DNA of 64,000 nt from Rhizophagus clarus (lineage: Eukaryota > Glomeromycota > Glomeromycetes > Glomerales > Glomeraceae): NCBI GenBank assembly GCA_015698045.1, contig BLAL01000262.1:64501-128500 (forward strand). The letters are read 5' to 3'. Positions 46,910 to 60,218 of the stretch are shown in pieces. The position numbers and the translations under genes are program-made. The notes beneath the pieces are model-generated. The model did no database searches and was not told the DNA's origin. It saw only the letters and a list, made by a program, of their open reading frames with translations. The stretch's first letter is position 1; each line of letters begins with the position of its first letter.

Positions 46910-49900
46910 ATAATTATAAATAAATTTAATTGATTTTTTATTAAAAAAAAGTGTAGTGGTGGAAATAAATATGAAATGCATTAATTATTTAAAGAATAAG
47001 TGGAATAAGTGTATTTTATTAGCAGATGGTTTATTTAGAATAATTGTGTTGTTAACATTTTTGTAAATTTTATAGGTAAATATGAAACTTGGTCTTTCTA
47101 GAGACCTATTTATATTAAATTTTATTGTACTATTTTTTCGGAGATTATATTGTTCACAAAAACTTTGACCTATCACAGTATAAAGATTAACTATTGTTGT
47201 TTATACAATAAAAAAAGATTATCTTTAAAAAATTGACGAACAAATTTTGCATTATCGTTTTTTTTGTTTCAAAATAAAAAAAAAACGCTAACCAAAAAAA
47301 GTTTTGTTAATAACAGATTATTGCATCATAACGTTCGTATTATGCAAGGATTCCGCAATGTTAAACTTTAATGTGATCGTCACAAATCAATATTCTTCTA
47401 TCAATTCCATATTCATAAATAATTTTATTTATATAAATTCTATGAAAATACATTTTTAGAATACATAATATATTTTTTATGGTTTAAATGAATTACCTTA
47501 AAGAATAATTGCCTTTTTTCAAATTGAGAATAAATTGACGAAAAAAAAATTGAATCAACTAATCATGAAATATTTTACATAATATAATGAAATGATAAAT
47601 TTGGTAAATTAAATTTATTGGTTCTTCAATCATTCGTTAATATTAAACAAGTTTTCGATTATTATTGGATATTGCGTTAAGAATAATAAAAAATATTTTG
47701 CAATACATTTTTGAAGAAAGAATTGTTTAAACTGCAAATAATGTATCACGACATGTTTCAATGAAATAAAAATAATTACTATAATTGTTTTTTGTTAATA
47801 TATTTTTTTTTTCTCTAAGAGAAGGGGCTTAGAGAATATATATTTACAACCTACGTTTCAACCTGCTTGATTTGGATACATTTGGTGAACTTTTTAAGTG
47901 ATGACCTGCAGATCGCTAATATTAATATGGTGTGTAGATTCCCATCAAAAAAGATTAATCAAAAGAATTTAAGGGGAAGTTTGATTGCCAAAAAATGTTA
48001 CGTAAGAATTATGCATGAGATTATTATTACGATATCAAATTACGAATTTGTATTTTTAATATTTAGGGAAAATTTTTGACGATTTGTTTCGCGTTTTCAA
48101 GATTTTCAATTCTAGAAAATTTATTTAAAGAGTAATAAAACATATCAATTTTTTTGATAAAAATGCTGGTACATGTGGCGCAAGTATTATTGTACAACCA
48201 GGTGCCGATCTAAACAAGGATTACGTTTAGCGCCTAATACCGTATTAACCTTTTGTTACTATAATAATTTGTAACAAATAACGTTATTACAAATTCTTTT
48301 TATCAATCCAATGAACTAATATGTGAAACTCATTTATTTTATTTATTTATTTATTTATATACATATATATATATACAGTACATATTTTGGAAACTAAGTT
48401 TCCAAAGTCAACTAAAATCGTTAAAAAAATCGCGAAGTCAGCAAATTTAGGGAACACTAATTACCATAATAATACTAGTAATTATGTGTAATTTGAATTT
48501 TCATCATTTAAACACATAGCACCAAATGCAGGGTCCATATCCTTTTTTATCATTTTATTCGACTTGATCTCTAAATGTGGATAACAGAATTCAAAGCATT
48601 ACTTTTTTTAAAAATACTATAACTCTTTTATTATCGTTACATCCTACCGTAAAAATTTTAGAAATATTATGATATATTATGTCATTCAGGCTAATCTAAG
48701 AAACAGATTCTTGCCAAACTTGAACCGTAATTATTTTTATTATTCATTGGTAATGGTTATGTTGAAAATTCTTCTTCTCTACCAAAAAAAAAAAAGCAGC
48801 TACATTTATATTACTTAAGATTCATTAGAATTATTATTTTTTTTTTTTTCATTAATATTTTAGATATTTTTCCTTTCTAATAAGTCATCATTTTCTTGTA
48901 CATTATGATCATTCCAAATTATTTATAACCTAAATTATATAACCGGGAATTCCTCGTGAAAAGTGTAAACGATGATAAGTTAATTGGTTAAAAAATTATG
49001 AGCAATAATTTTGAATTGAATCAAACCCACATAGAAAACGAAGGGAAAGATCAAATAAGTGGGGAGAAAGGCAAGGTAATGACTATATAATCCATGGAGG
49101 TTAAGATGATTGTTTAGAGAGAAGACCAAAAAGAAAATTACTAAAAAAAAATATATCTGATATAAAATATTTAATTTATTGTGGAATTTGCGGATCCATG
49201 AAGTAAATCTTGTAGATTAACGTATTAACCATGAATAATATGTTAAGCGATAGATGCATTGACATTTTCAGAAAATGAAAACCAAAAAAAAAAAATATAA
49301 TTCGATAAATGAATAGACAGCTTAAAATGTAAATTTATTTATTTATTTATTTTAAAATTGTTTTCTTAAAAAATCTAAATTTCTGAAACAAATTTAAAGA
49401 TTTTTCCACTAACAAGCATTCGTGTCTGATGATCTACATGACATGGATTATGATTTATGACTTTACGACCTTATGACCAAAATTAATTTAGGCCGGCATT
49501 ATAAATCTGGCTAAAATTAAAAAATTTCAAACATCACCATATGACCACTGAGTTTGTAGGTATTCATCTCATTTTTGTAAGTCAGTAGAAATAATAAAAT
49601 CTAAGCGTTCATTCATTATATCCAGGGACCATTTCGTTATCCTAAGATAAATAGAACGTGGTGATCAATGAAAAAAAAAATATTCTTAAATTCTGATTAT
49701 TTTGAGTCGTTATTCAGATTCTATTTGATTTAAAACCGATTCCAATAACCAACACCCGATTCTTCGTTTCTAGTTATTTTCATTATTTGGCCAGAATTTA
49801 AGAGGTAACACAAAATTTCGGTAATTCTGGTCAAATATTTTGGATTGCATCAATAACTAATTTTTTTATTTTGGTTAAATATTATTGTTGACTCTGTTTA

Positions 49901-50177
49901 ATTTTTTAATACTTGGCTAATTTCTTTTTAAACTAGGGTAATTTCTTATATTCCATGGTTTCAAGCTAAAGTTTCGTCCTTATAATCGGAGTTTAATAAA
50001 ACCGATAAACCGATCGTCTTGAAAACAATAGTAAAATTAACAATACTAAAACATTAGTAAATCGAACCATATTTATATAACTGATTTAGTTGATTTAGTT
50101 GCAGTAAAATTTTGTTTTAGTAATATAATATCTTTAAATGTCTAAGATAATCGTAGGATTTATGAAAGGGTTTGTAA

Positions 50178-50210
<33 letters not shown>

Positions 50211-50240
50211 TTTTAAAAGTCCAAAGAAAATAATAATATT

Positions 50241-50951
50241 ATGACAACACTTATTAATTCAACTGAACGCATTTATTATCGAGATACTTATTTAGATAGA
50301 TTTGAAGCTAAAATCATTGCAATTGGAAATGATGATAATGGTGATTTTATCATTTTTGACAGAACCATTTTTCATCCTCAAGGAGGTGGTCAACCGGATG
50401 ATAAAGGATATTTCAAATTAAAAGATAAACAATTTACTATCAAAAAATTATTGGCTCCACGATGTTCCGAAGATGATCCTTATGTGATAAAGCATTATTA
50501 TGAAAGAAGTGACTCGTTTAATATGGAGAAGGAAATTAATCAAACAGTATTACAAGTAATCAATATGGAAACTCGTATTCTTTACGCTCGTTATCATTCT
50601 GCTGGTCATCTATTATCAAATGCGGTAAACAAGTTATATCCTGAACTAGATGGTTGTAATGGGAATCATTTTCCGAAAACAGCGTACGTAATATTTGAAG
50701 GAAGTCCTTTGCCTAATTTTCAAGAGCTGAAACAAAAAGTGAACGAATTTGTTAATGAGCTGGTAAAAAATGATCTTCCTGTTAAAACAAATTGGGAGGT
50801 TAAACCTAGATCTATTCAAGTCGGTGATTTTAAATCTTACTCTTGTGGAGGAACTCATATCATTAAAACTTCGGAAATCGGAGAAATCATGATTCGTAAT
50901 GTTAAGAAAGATAAAAGTCGATTAAGAATAGGCTATGAAATTTTCGAATAA
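50241..50951 (+). CDS. alanyl-tRNA editing protein, AlaX-like
   Basis: Single-exon 236-residue protein. It should hydrolyse mischarged tRNA-Ala (for example Ser-tRNA-Ala) in trans, a quality-control step of translation in cytosol or mitochondria. Evidence: the FHPQGGGQPDDKG motif (residues 44-56) shared with alanyl-tRNA synthetase editing regions; the zinc-binding set HSAGH (His119, His123) and CGGTH (Cys202, His206), all present; and a length fitting free-standing AlaX proteins with the small N-terminal domain. There is no aminoacylation domain and no obvious targeting peptide. The Met at 50241 is the first in frame and follows a T-run/A-run dyad (about 50178-50212). Being intronless sets it apart from the spliced families around it, but intron loss and transfer cannot be separated here. 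Confidence 0.92.
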   Translation: MTTLINSTERIYYRDTYLDRFEAKIIAIGNDDNGDFIIFDRTIFHPQGGGQPDDKGYFKLKDKQFTIKKLLAPRCSEDDPYVIKHYYERSDSFNMEKEINQTVLQVINMETRILYARYHSAGHLLSNAVNKLYPELDGCNGNHFPKTAYVIFEGSPLPNFQELKQKVNEFVNELVKNDLPVKTNWEVKPRSIQVGDFKSYSCGGTHIIKTSEIGEIMIRNVKKDKSRLRIGYEIFE

Positions 50952-51779
50952 TAGTTATTAGAAGCCATATAAATTGTATAAAATTTTTTTTTTTTTATTT
51001 ATATAATTTAGAATTCATTTAATAAATACTTTAATCATGCTGTTGAACAGCGTTAACTCTTCTTTCCTATAAAAATTGATGTGCACGAAAGATTGATGTC
51101 ACATACTACTAAATAGATTTGAAACTTGAGTTTTGATGTGGTTGACCCATTATACAGTAAATTGTAAAAGCAGTCTCTCTACGCCGATAAAAATTACAGT
51201 GTGTGTTTTAAATTATTATGAAATGTGGGTATATCATTTATTGAGTAATTTATTTTATATCGTCTCAAAAATTCGGCCATTTAGCCATCCAATTTAATAA
51301 AAATGTATTTTTACTGTAAGCAGAGCAAAAGATTAAGTGATTAGCATTAATATGTAAATTTTTTTTGTTTAACTCGTGATTTGTACCATTCTCTGTACGT
51401 CATTTGATAATTTGGAGGGGTTAATTGTGGGCAAATATGGTGTAATTTGCACGCCGGCTTCCCGCTTTATTGAACTTGTTTCCGATCCCGACCCGATTTT
51501 ATTGAACGAACTGTCCGAACGGCTCTTTACATTAATTAACTCACGTATCACGAAAAGTTGATCCCTCTAAAACGTATGTAAAAAAGTAAGAACAATTAAT
51601 ATCATTAGCATAATTCCGACTTATACTGAAGTCAAAAATTTTCGAGTTTATTTAACAATTGGCACATATTTCATTCATAAGAGTGTCTTCTTCATAAGTT
51701 TGAAACAAAGTAAGAAGAGCCCGTTCACATTTAATACAACAGTAGTACGGATAATATTTGAAGTTCACCAAACCTCATC

Positions 51780-52040
51780 CCTATAAAAAAATGGATACGT
51801 TTTTATATGGAATTTGTGCTGAAAGATACGTTTATATACTGAAAGGCACGTTCCGTATCTCATTATGTACGTTTTTACATAAAATGATACTGAGAAAACG
51901 TATCTGGTATATACCGAGATACGGAAAATTGTCAATTCCGTGTCTCTTAGTATTATAAAACGTTTCAGTATCTTTCAGCATTAAAAATATTTGTCAGTAT
52001 AAATTCCGTATAAAAAGCGTATCTATTTTTTTTTTATAGG
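51780..52040. mobile_element. inverted-repeat element (MITE-like), about 261 bases
   Basis: Imperfect terminal repeats of about 45 bases: left starts CCTATAAAAAAATGGATACG, right arm reverse-complemented starts CCTATAAAAAAAAAATAGAT; both continue ACG-TTTTTATAxGGAATTT. Inner GAAAGATAC and GATACGG motifs recur in both directions. A target duplication is unclear (CATC near both ends, one base off). Confidence 0.7.
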
Positions 52041-52092
52041 ACATCGTCAGAAATTTGACAGGTGCAACAATATAATCATCACGAAACAACAT

Positions 52093-52197
52093 GCGTACGT
52101 TATTAATATACGCACTGGCCGGAGTTTAGGAGTTATGCACTTGCACGTGATAGCATTAACGTTAACTCTGGTCAGTGTGTACGATAATGATGTACGC
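52093..52197. mobile_element. degenerate inverted-repeat element, about 105 bases
   Basis: Left arm GCGTACGTTATTAATATACG then CACTGGCCGGAGTTTA; right arm reverse-complemented GCGTACATCATTATCGTACA then CACTGACCAGAGTTAA. The arms are about 75% alike by eye. No coding content. Confidence 0.55.
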
Positions 52198-54674
52198 ACG
52201 CTTCGTACGTTAAGGAATTCCATTTTCGGAGGGTTGTTTAATATCGGAACTATACAGTAATATAATACACCATTAATATACTAAATGTAAATTAATAACG
52301 AAGGATTCGTTAGGGATTCGTTTTATTAGATTCGACTTTATAATTTATAAATAGACAAATATAAAATAAAATAATAATAATACGTACCCATTTTTTTTCG
52401 TAGTCAAGCGTTTTAAAGAGTAAATAAATACAGTATGTATATATATATATATTTTTAAAAAGAAAAGAAAAGAAAAAAAAAATACAAATAAAATTGCATA
52501 AATTGAGGTTTGGCGTACCGGATCGATGATCATTTTCGTCCGATAAATCAGACCGACATGCATCAAATTTATCGGTGTAGAGTCTCAATATTTTAGAATT
52601 GTTACGTATATAATTAGAAAAACCGCAGACTTTAATAAAAATGCAGGAGATTATTGAAATTTAATGAGATGACCTTAAAAGATAGAAATGATATATACAT
52701 TATATTCGTGACGACGCAATATACATCATCATCATTAGTGGATCGACCCTGAAGATTTATTAATGGGATACAAGCGTTCTCACTTTTCTCGCTTAGCAAT
52801 TCTATTTCTATAAAGGTTACGATAATTTCGAATTCTATTTTGTTTCTTCGAAATTATTTAGTGTATGTATTTACAATTTATTTTTAGTGTTTCTCGTGTC
52901 ACACAAACAAAGAAGTTTTACGTTACAATTTTTTCAAAATGGAAAATTTCAATGAATTCACAAAACACTTTGATATATTACTAAATAAAATCGTCCCGGT
53001 CCCACAATCATATGGAGTGCCTTAATTTACTTAAAATAAACGGTCTCGACCTTACGAATATATGCACGGAACACCCGAATATTCTCTCAGTATACAGAAA
53101 CTAAATATTTATCACTATTCAGGAGTATCAATTTGAAATTGATAATTAACAAATAGATACGTTCAATATTAACTAAATGTTTTGATACACGGCATTAAAT
53201 CTAATAACCGAAATGTAATAAATTATTGTAAACAAATTTTTCAGGGTTATTTAGTTTTTAAAATTTAATTTTATTCTTTCTTATGTATCTTATCATTGTG
53301 TGCTACGAAATATCATTGCTTATAATTCGTCTTGGTTTGTTGCGTTGTATGTGAAAAAGTTTATGCATTATTTCACGCGGTAGGATTCCACTTAAGAAAC
53401 AAATCTAAGCTATAAAGATCGCCATTCACCTGAAAATGAACTTTAAAGGATATACAAAAAGTTTTGAATCGATTAAGGAATTATATTCAGTATTTGTCGT
53501 TATAATATTATTTAAAATTTAATAGATTTCAAAAAATTTATGATTTTGCATTATAGTTGAAATGTTATGGCAATGTTACGCAGCATGATTACCGAATATG
53601 ATGATTTTTATACAACTATCCGCTACAAAATAATTAGATCAAGGATGTACTCATGTATTCTATTACTTAGTTATTTTCAAGAATTAATTATGATTTTAAT
53701 AATTAATATGAAACAAGTTTTGTCATACATGGATATATATAGATGTAATCAGGAGAAAGAAAATTGCAATGGCTTATTAACGGGTAGCCCCGAAATCAAC
53801 TAAACAAAATTAAATTTATCTATCTATATTAATCGTTTTTTTTTTTATGGATGCTCGTGATAATGCAACAAAAGTAATTGTTAGAAAATTTTTTTTTATT
53901 TGTTACACGTTCGGATGTTTTAAAACTCCTTTTAATTTCATTGTAGCGTGGTACTAGTAACTTCTTTTGTGCAATAAATAAATATATTTAATAAAACCGA
54001 TTAAAGTTGATATTGGATAAAAAAATTATCTTTATTGTTTCTAATAAACATATATATGTACAGTGTAGACTCTACGTTCCAAAAAAAAAAAAACATAATT
54101 AATTAATTAATAGTAATATTACTATGATATACGAACGAAATTTTTAAGCGAAATGTTCGAAATGAAAAAAAAATATTATGACTTCGTAAAGACTTAATAA
54201 TATGCATATTCTTAAGAGCGAAAGGGATAAACTTAGTTTTTATTTTAGAAGTATCGGATAATATTAACGGATGATCCGACGATAATGAGAGTAATTTTTT
54301 GATTGTTTTATGGCTTTATTGTTAGACTCATTATAAAAATGGCAACTTCTTATATTTACCGTTCAATATAATTTAAAGTATATAATGCTTAGTTTCCCGG
54401 AACACGTTTTCCGTTTTCTTTATATTATATTTTCATTTAAATATAGTAAATTGCTCGGCAGATTGAACCGGTTCTTTTACAGATACATTAGGAAAAAAAT
54501 GATCCGATTATAGAAAATGATAAATCATGATAAGGGCTGAGCAAAACATATAAAAAGCAGCAATTTTTCCCAAGAAATTTGATGAAAAAACTGAAATAAA
54601 TAAAATAATAAAAAATAATATCATATCATTCGTCATATCACTTGCTTTATCTAAATTTTTATATATCTTCAAAA

Positions 54675-55459
54675 ATGTGGTGTATTAAAGATGGAATCAA
54701 GATAAAGGTTTTTATTATCGAAAACCTACTTACAAAATCAAAATGGTTAATAGTACGTTATGAAGAGGCAAACGCATTATTTTATGTAATAAGATTAGGA
54801 CCCACCTTTATCATATCAAGATACCATATTCAAAAATTATTGTTAAATTCCGAAAACAAACAAGAACATAATGCCGATCGAAGCACTTTCCAACAAGAAA
54901 TCAAATCTTTCTGGGCAGGCAATTTGCCTTTTGTATTTGACCACTTATTAAATGATGCTTCAAAAGCAAATGATATGAAGCTGATTCACTTCCTATCCAT
55001 AGGCCCTAATATATTCACACCGTTTCCCCTTATACCAAAAGTGCTTCAGTTAAACTTAAAATCTGATGCACACATTCACCAACAATCGATTACTGAAAAA
55101 TATCCATCCAAAGACGGAGATAAAAGTTTGGAGAAACATTTTGATTCTTCAGGGCAAATAAAGTAAATGACATTTTTTAATAATTATGTATGGTTTAATC
55201 CGTACTAACTTTTATATATGAATGATGTAGTTTTCAAACAAGTCCGACAACGGTTTTAATGCTTAGAGTGCAACCTTTGTTAAGAAATACCAATCAAAGA
55301 ATGCGAAATCAACCAAGAAGACTTAGAATTCGAAGGCAACAGCATAATGCTCAAATCAATAACGAAGACACAATATATCGACTTACAAACCTTCCCCAAC
55401 AGCAGATTACAAATAATCAATTTATTGACTCATTCTTTCATGGAACTTCTTTTTTCTAA
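54675..55459 (+). CDS. F-box-family-like body spliced to basic tail with LPxQ/FFxG module
   Basis: Two exons: 54675-55162 and 55231-55459 (phase 2), total 238 residues; function unknown. The 68-base intron has GTAAAT, a textbook TACTAAC branch site (55203-55209) and GATGTAG. Exon 1 contains SKWLIVRYEEANALFYVIRL and GPTFIISRYHIQKLLL, matching the 61614-62660 protein and, as I remember it, a large family in arbuscular mycorrhizal fungi; the F-box-like start found in the 61.6 kb gene is missing, so the gene looks 5'-truncated. Exon 2 is Arg/Gln-rich and ends LPQQQITNNQFIDSFFHG, the window's recurring module. Reading the two open frames as separate genes is the alternative; splice signals and frame favour fusion. 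Confidence 0.62.
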
Positions 55460-58400
55460 CGAATCTTTGGGCAAATTGTGCTACCTGTATAATTATAGAA
55501 ATTATTGTTCAGAACTTTATTGCATTTATAAATATCTAGTATAACATAAAAAGGGGGGAATGCATTTTATTATCATAGTATATTATAATATTTTATATAT
55601 TTAGGATTTATCATTCGTATATTATATAAATATTTAACATTTTTTTGTTTTATACCAGAAAATTATTATATAAACTTTTAAATTTGTTACACATATATAT
55701 AACATTGTATTATTTTTACATATTTTATCTATATAATACCAATATCATTTTTGTTTAGACCAGGCAATTATAGTGAAAACTTGTACAAAGAAACTTAATT
55801 AAATGTTGCAGAACTCAATAAGAATTCTTAAAATACAAAATTTTTTATTTTCTTTATTTAATGTACTTAATCCTTTTTTTTATTAGTTTTTAAGTTGGAG
55901 TATTTTATTTAAGAAACATTCGATCGATCAATTATGTCAAATCACCAATAGGAATTATTGCTACTAATACTGATATCTCATAAAATCTTCAAGTATTTCA
56001 ATGTGTTGCAATAGTAATAAATTTGTCCAGCAGATAAATGACACGTCTTTGGAAATTTTATTCCATTTTATAATAAATCCTTATAGTAATTTTTTATTGT
56101 GATATTGGAGCTAACAATATGAAGATCCGTGCATCAATAGCAATAGATTGTTAAAAAGATCATGTACAGTATAAATATTGACAAAGCTCCTCATTCGACC
56201 GATATCAGAAAAAGATCGGCCTGCTTTTACGAAATATAGTAAGAGCAAATCTATTTTTTTTTTTTTCGATTAAAAAAAAAAAAGTTATTTTTAGTTTTTT
56301 ATTAAAAGTTTTTTAATAAAAAGATTTGTTTTTTAATATAAATAAACAAATAACTTTAAAGTTTACTCTATAAAAACGGAAGAGTTGAAATAATTACGTC
56401 TACTTAGTTTCTTTATTAAATTATGAGTTCAATATATCCCAAATTTCTTCTCAAAATTTGTTCTAATAATTGTTAAATAAAAAAAGGGCGTGAATTAGTG
56501 TTGCCTGCCGTAAATAGTTGTAAGTCCAAATATCAAGTAATTATAATGGTTGTAAATCAGAATTATCATCTTTCAGTTAACCACAATAGCATAGTATTTA
56601 CAATCAAATTACAACTTATGTTTATAATATTACAACACGCTTAGGTTGTAATTCGAATATAATAATTATTACTTACGGCACGCAACCTTAGCGTGAATTT
56701 AGGCAGACAACAAAGGTATATTGTATGTTACATGTAAAATATATCCATGTTTATTTATAAATAAATATATAAATAAAGTTTGATAAAAAATGCGAATATC
56801 TGTGAAAACCACCTCAATAGCGTAATTATATGGTAATATGGTAAAAATAGATGTAGTACTCATGTGATTTTTGCTTTTAAGATCAAACTGGTAATATTTA
56901 CCGTGCAGCTGATTATCACAGATATAAAAAAAAAACAAATAAATAATGAGATATTAAAGATAGGTTCACTAAAAGTTTATCCGAAGAATAAATAATTCTC
57001 TTTTGTAAGAAGAATAGATAAACCATGTGAAAATAAACAATTTTTTTTTTTTAACATGTGCTCAGAATAAGTTCATCTTTAGAAAGTGTAAATAAATAAA
57101 TAAATCTGTAAGGAACCTTTTGTAGTAGAATTACAGACAATAAATATCCATATATAATTAGATCTGTGCCGAAGATATACTTGTTTATTAGAAAGTGAAT
57201 AAGAATTTAGTAAATCGATAGGTTGATTACACTAATCAATAATATAATAAATTAAGTTATATTGCTATACCGAATATGAGTCATCATGATAAATGCTGTT
57301 ATTTATATTATGAATTTATTTTGAACCATGTATGACTTTCCAAATATTGGTCAAATGGTATAAAATCGGCCCGTGTTAAATAGATCACATGACCCATCAT
57401 ATACTCGGTAACTCCATCCACTTTCCGACCACAAATTAGCGCCTATTTGTGGATAGGTTATAGTAGAAATGTGATACTGCTGCCTCTCAATTTATCTTCA
57501 TGGAGAAAAATATCTTTATGTCTAAGATTTTGTTCCACTATTTGTCCAACATAAGGCGCAATCGAAAACAAAAAATAATAAGAACAATGTTTGTTAACGT
57601 AGTTGATTTGTGTCACTTATTAAATTAAATTAGTGTATATAAATTAAAAATACCTTTTTTAATTCCTAAATTCCATTAATATGCTTTATTATTGCTTAAT
57701 CACATCGATCAAATTATTTAAATTATTTTAAATATTTAATTTAAATGTATTGTATATATATTATGACATGAATAAGTTTGATATCAATTATCATTGATTT
57801 CTTTTGCTTTTTTATTGGTTACGTTAGATTCGTTCCTATAAATAAATCACTGTAAAGTAAACACATTTTATTAATCATATTTTATTACTGTAAAAACAAA
57901 TTTAACATTAATTTGAATAAATTAATTACCTTTTTTATGTATGTCTATCTACTTGCACAACTATGAAATATACATCAAGCGGACTCATTCAGCAATCGAT
58001 ACGAAACAACTGGCTTATAATTCAGGCGTAATTATGATAGATTCGCTTTCAAAGTTGGTACAGGGGATCCCATGCTAGCATATTATGTGTGCGACGCTAT
58101 ATTTTCTCTGTACGTCGTTTTCCCTGTACACAATGTTTGTACAATAAGCCTCTGTTGACCAAAAAGATACAAACTTAATTTTATTCGATTTTAAATGAAA
58201 AATTTAGTTTCCGATTTCTTTTTTTTTTGTAGCTGTCGCTGTCGACATCTGGCTTCTAAATATATATTGTCTTTGAACATAATACATTCTTTGAGCACAA
58301 TGCTATCTTAATAATTTGATCCTTATAACTGAAAAAAATCTAGTAATGACTACATACCAACTCTTAAAATGCTAAAGAATCCGTTCCACCGAAATTTTTT

Positions 58401-60218
58401 CACGCATTAGCGTTAATATACTACAATATATCGATATTTTTATAGTATACTATTTTGTGAAGAAATCTCCTTACGTTAAAAGAAGGGTTGGATTCGTTAT
58501 AAAAAGATCATATCAATGTTGATTTTTATATAATTTTGATTTATAAATCAAGAAAATCAAGTAAATAATAAATATTCTAAAATAAAAAAAAATTCTAAAT
58601 TAAATAAGTAATCAATAAAAATAAAGATAATAATTGTTTCTTGAAAAATTTCGCTCGAATTGTTTGTAAAAAAAAAAAAAAATTATTTATTTGACCTAAA
58701 TAATCATACATTGAATACAAAAAATTTCGGTAATAATTTGAAAAATAAAAATATAAAAAATTTTTTTTTTTTTTTCAAACACTAGTGAGACCAAAACGGC
58801 AACACACCATACAATGATACAACTTTTTAATGTGATACACGTTTCGTGATTTGCTAAGTCACGTCAAACAAATGCAAGGTTACAGTTACATCAATAATTT
58901 TGTTCAATCAAAATATTGTGTAATGTTTTTTTTTATTATTTAGTTCTCATTTGCCTTTGATACTTCAAAAATGGAAAAATTAAATGAATCAAAATTTTTC
59001 TTTTGTTTTTTCCAAATTAATACTCTTTTAAAACCAACGGAACACACCGAACGCCTCATACATCCTTGGAAATTACTTTATTAGTGAAAGGGCTGTTTTA
59101 GGTCTCCGAAATAACGGATAGCAAAGATATAAAATGTATTGTAAGGCGCTCAAGTTCTAACTTTTCTCAAATTAATTAATTAATTTTCGAATTGTTGCTG
59201 AGCGACTCGTTCTGTGTGTCACGAAACCTTATTTCTTGTTTATAAATTTTATTTATCATTTGTTTTTAATAATCTTTCACTTAGTCTTATTTTATTTGAC
59301 ACTAACTTTGTTAAAATAAAACTAGCCAGATATTTCAAATTATCACGCCAAAACTGAATGGTTGATGGTTTATTACTTTATTATGGAAAGCTCGTATATG
59401 TTTTCATGTGGTGGGATTAGGTCCTGCTTTTATTTACATGTCATGAGTACGTAATAGTTACGAATTTGCATCAAACTTACAAATTAATAGATAGTCCGAA
59501 GTCCGAAACGCCAGCTGAGAAATATTAGCGTACTTGTGTAACATTATATTTCACATTTCCAAGTGAGAAAGATGTTATAATTTTTTAATACTTAATAAAT
59601 AATTTATCAGATTTAGAATTAAGCACATCGCGGCGTTAGGAAAAGGAACACACGTGACTAGATGGTGGAAAATTTTTTATGCTTCCTGTTATTTGGCAAC
59701 CCTGAATATTATTAAGACAGAACGCATAAAATATTGGTCTTGTCTATTTTAAAATGATAAATTTAGAATTTTTTAGTGTAATGGACGTTTGAAATCGACC
59801 AGTGGCCTAACATACTTCTTTTCTACTAAATGTTTTTGAATTTTAGGAATACCCAAACTTGTAGTGATTTTGTAAATTTGTACAATATATATATATATAG
59901 AAAGATCATTTAAATTATTTAAATTGGAAGTTATGTTGGATCAAATAAAAGTCTCTATTATCAATTTATAAGGAATGAATCTGAACTGGCTTTTCTCTTG
60001 ATTCTGGTAAAGATATTAAAATCGGGTGTTATCATTAGTGCAAACGATGATATTATGCTTAAATATTAAAACAAATTCAAGCCAAATGTATCATCAACTA
60101 AATATTAAATGATATAAATATATAATTCATACACATAAAATTTATACTTTGCAATTGTGAAATAAAGTATATTGTTCTAAAAGCGAAAAAAATTGTGCAT
60201 AGAAGAAAGTGAAATATT
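55460..60218. other. gene-poor AT-rich interval
   Basis: No gene supported apart from the element at 56497-56690. A near-palindrome CCACAAATTAGCGCC-TATTTGTGG lies at about 57430-57453. Long A/T runs occur near 56250-56285, 58665-58685 and 58760-58778. The frame at 56699-56938 has no coding character. Confidence 0.5.
56497..56690. mobile_element. MITE with perfect 9-base target duplication, 194 bases
   Basis: Flanked by GCGTGAATT at 56488-56496 and 56691-56699. Terminal repeats: left AGTGTTGCCTGCCGTAAATA, right reverse-complemented TAAGGTTGCGTGCCGTAAGT. Subterminal TTGTAA/TTACAA motifs recur inside. A Mutator-like non-autonomous element is the best guess from the 9-base duplication. Confidence 0.8.

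Larger units (their letters stand above)
46034..50240. other. gene-poor interval with repeats
   Basis: No gene supported. Holds a small inverted-repeat element (46319-46408), a compound tandem repeat (46675-46909), (TTTA)n and (TA)n near 48335-48376, and GGCC/AATT repeat scraps near 49490 and 49790. Frames at 46985-47176 and 47867-48079 show no family features. Confidence 0.5.
50952..54674. other. gene-poor interval
   Basis: No gene called. The frame at 51376-51561 is GC-richer and protein-like on the plus strand (LIVGKYGVICTPASRFIELV, SDPDPILLNELSERLFTLIN) and may be a fragment of an unknown gene, but it has no domain I know. Two inverted-repeat elements follow at 51780-52040 and 52093-52197. 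The frames at 51758-51958 (inside the first element) and 53567-53803 are not credible. Confidence 0.5.
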
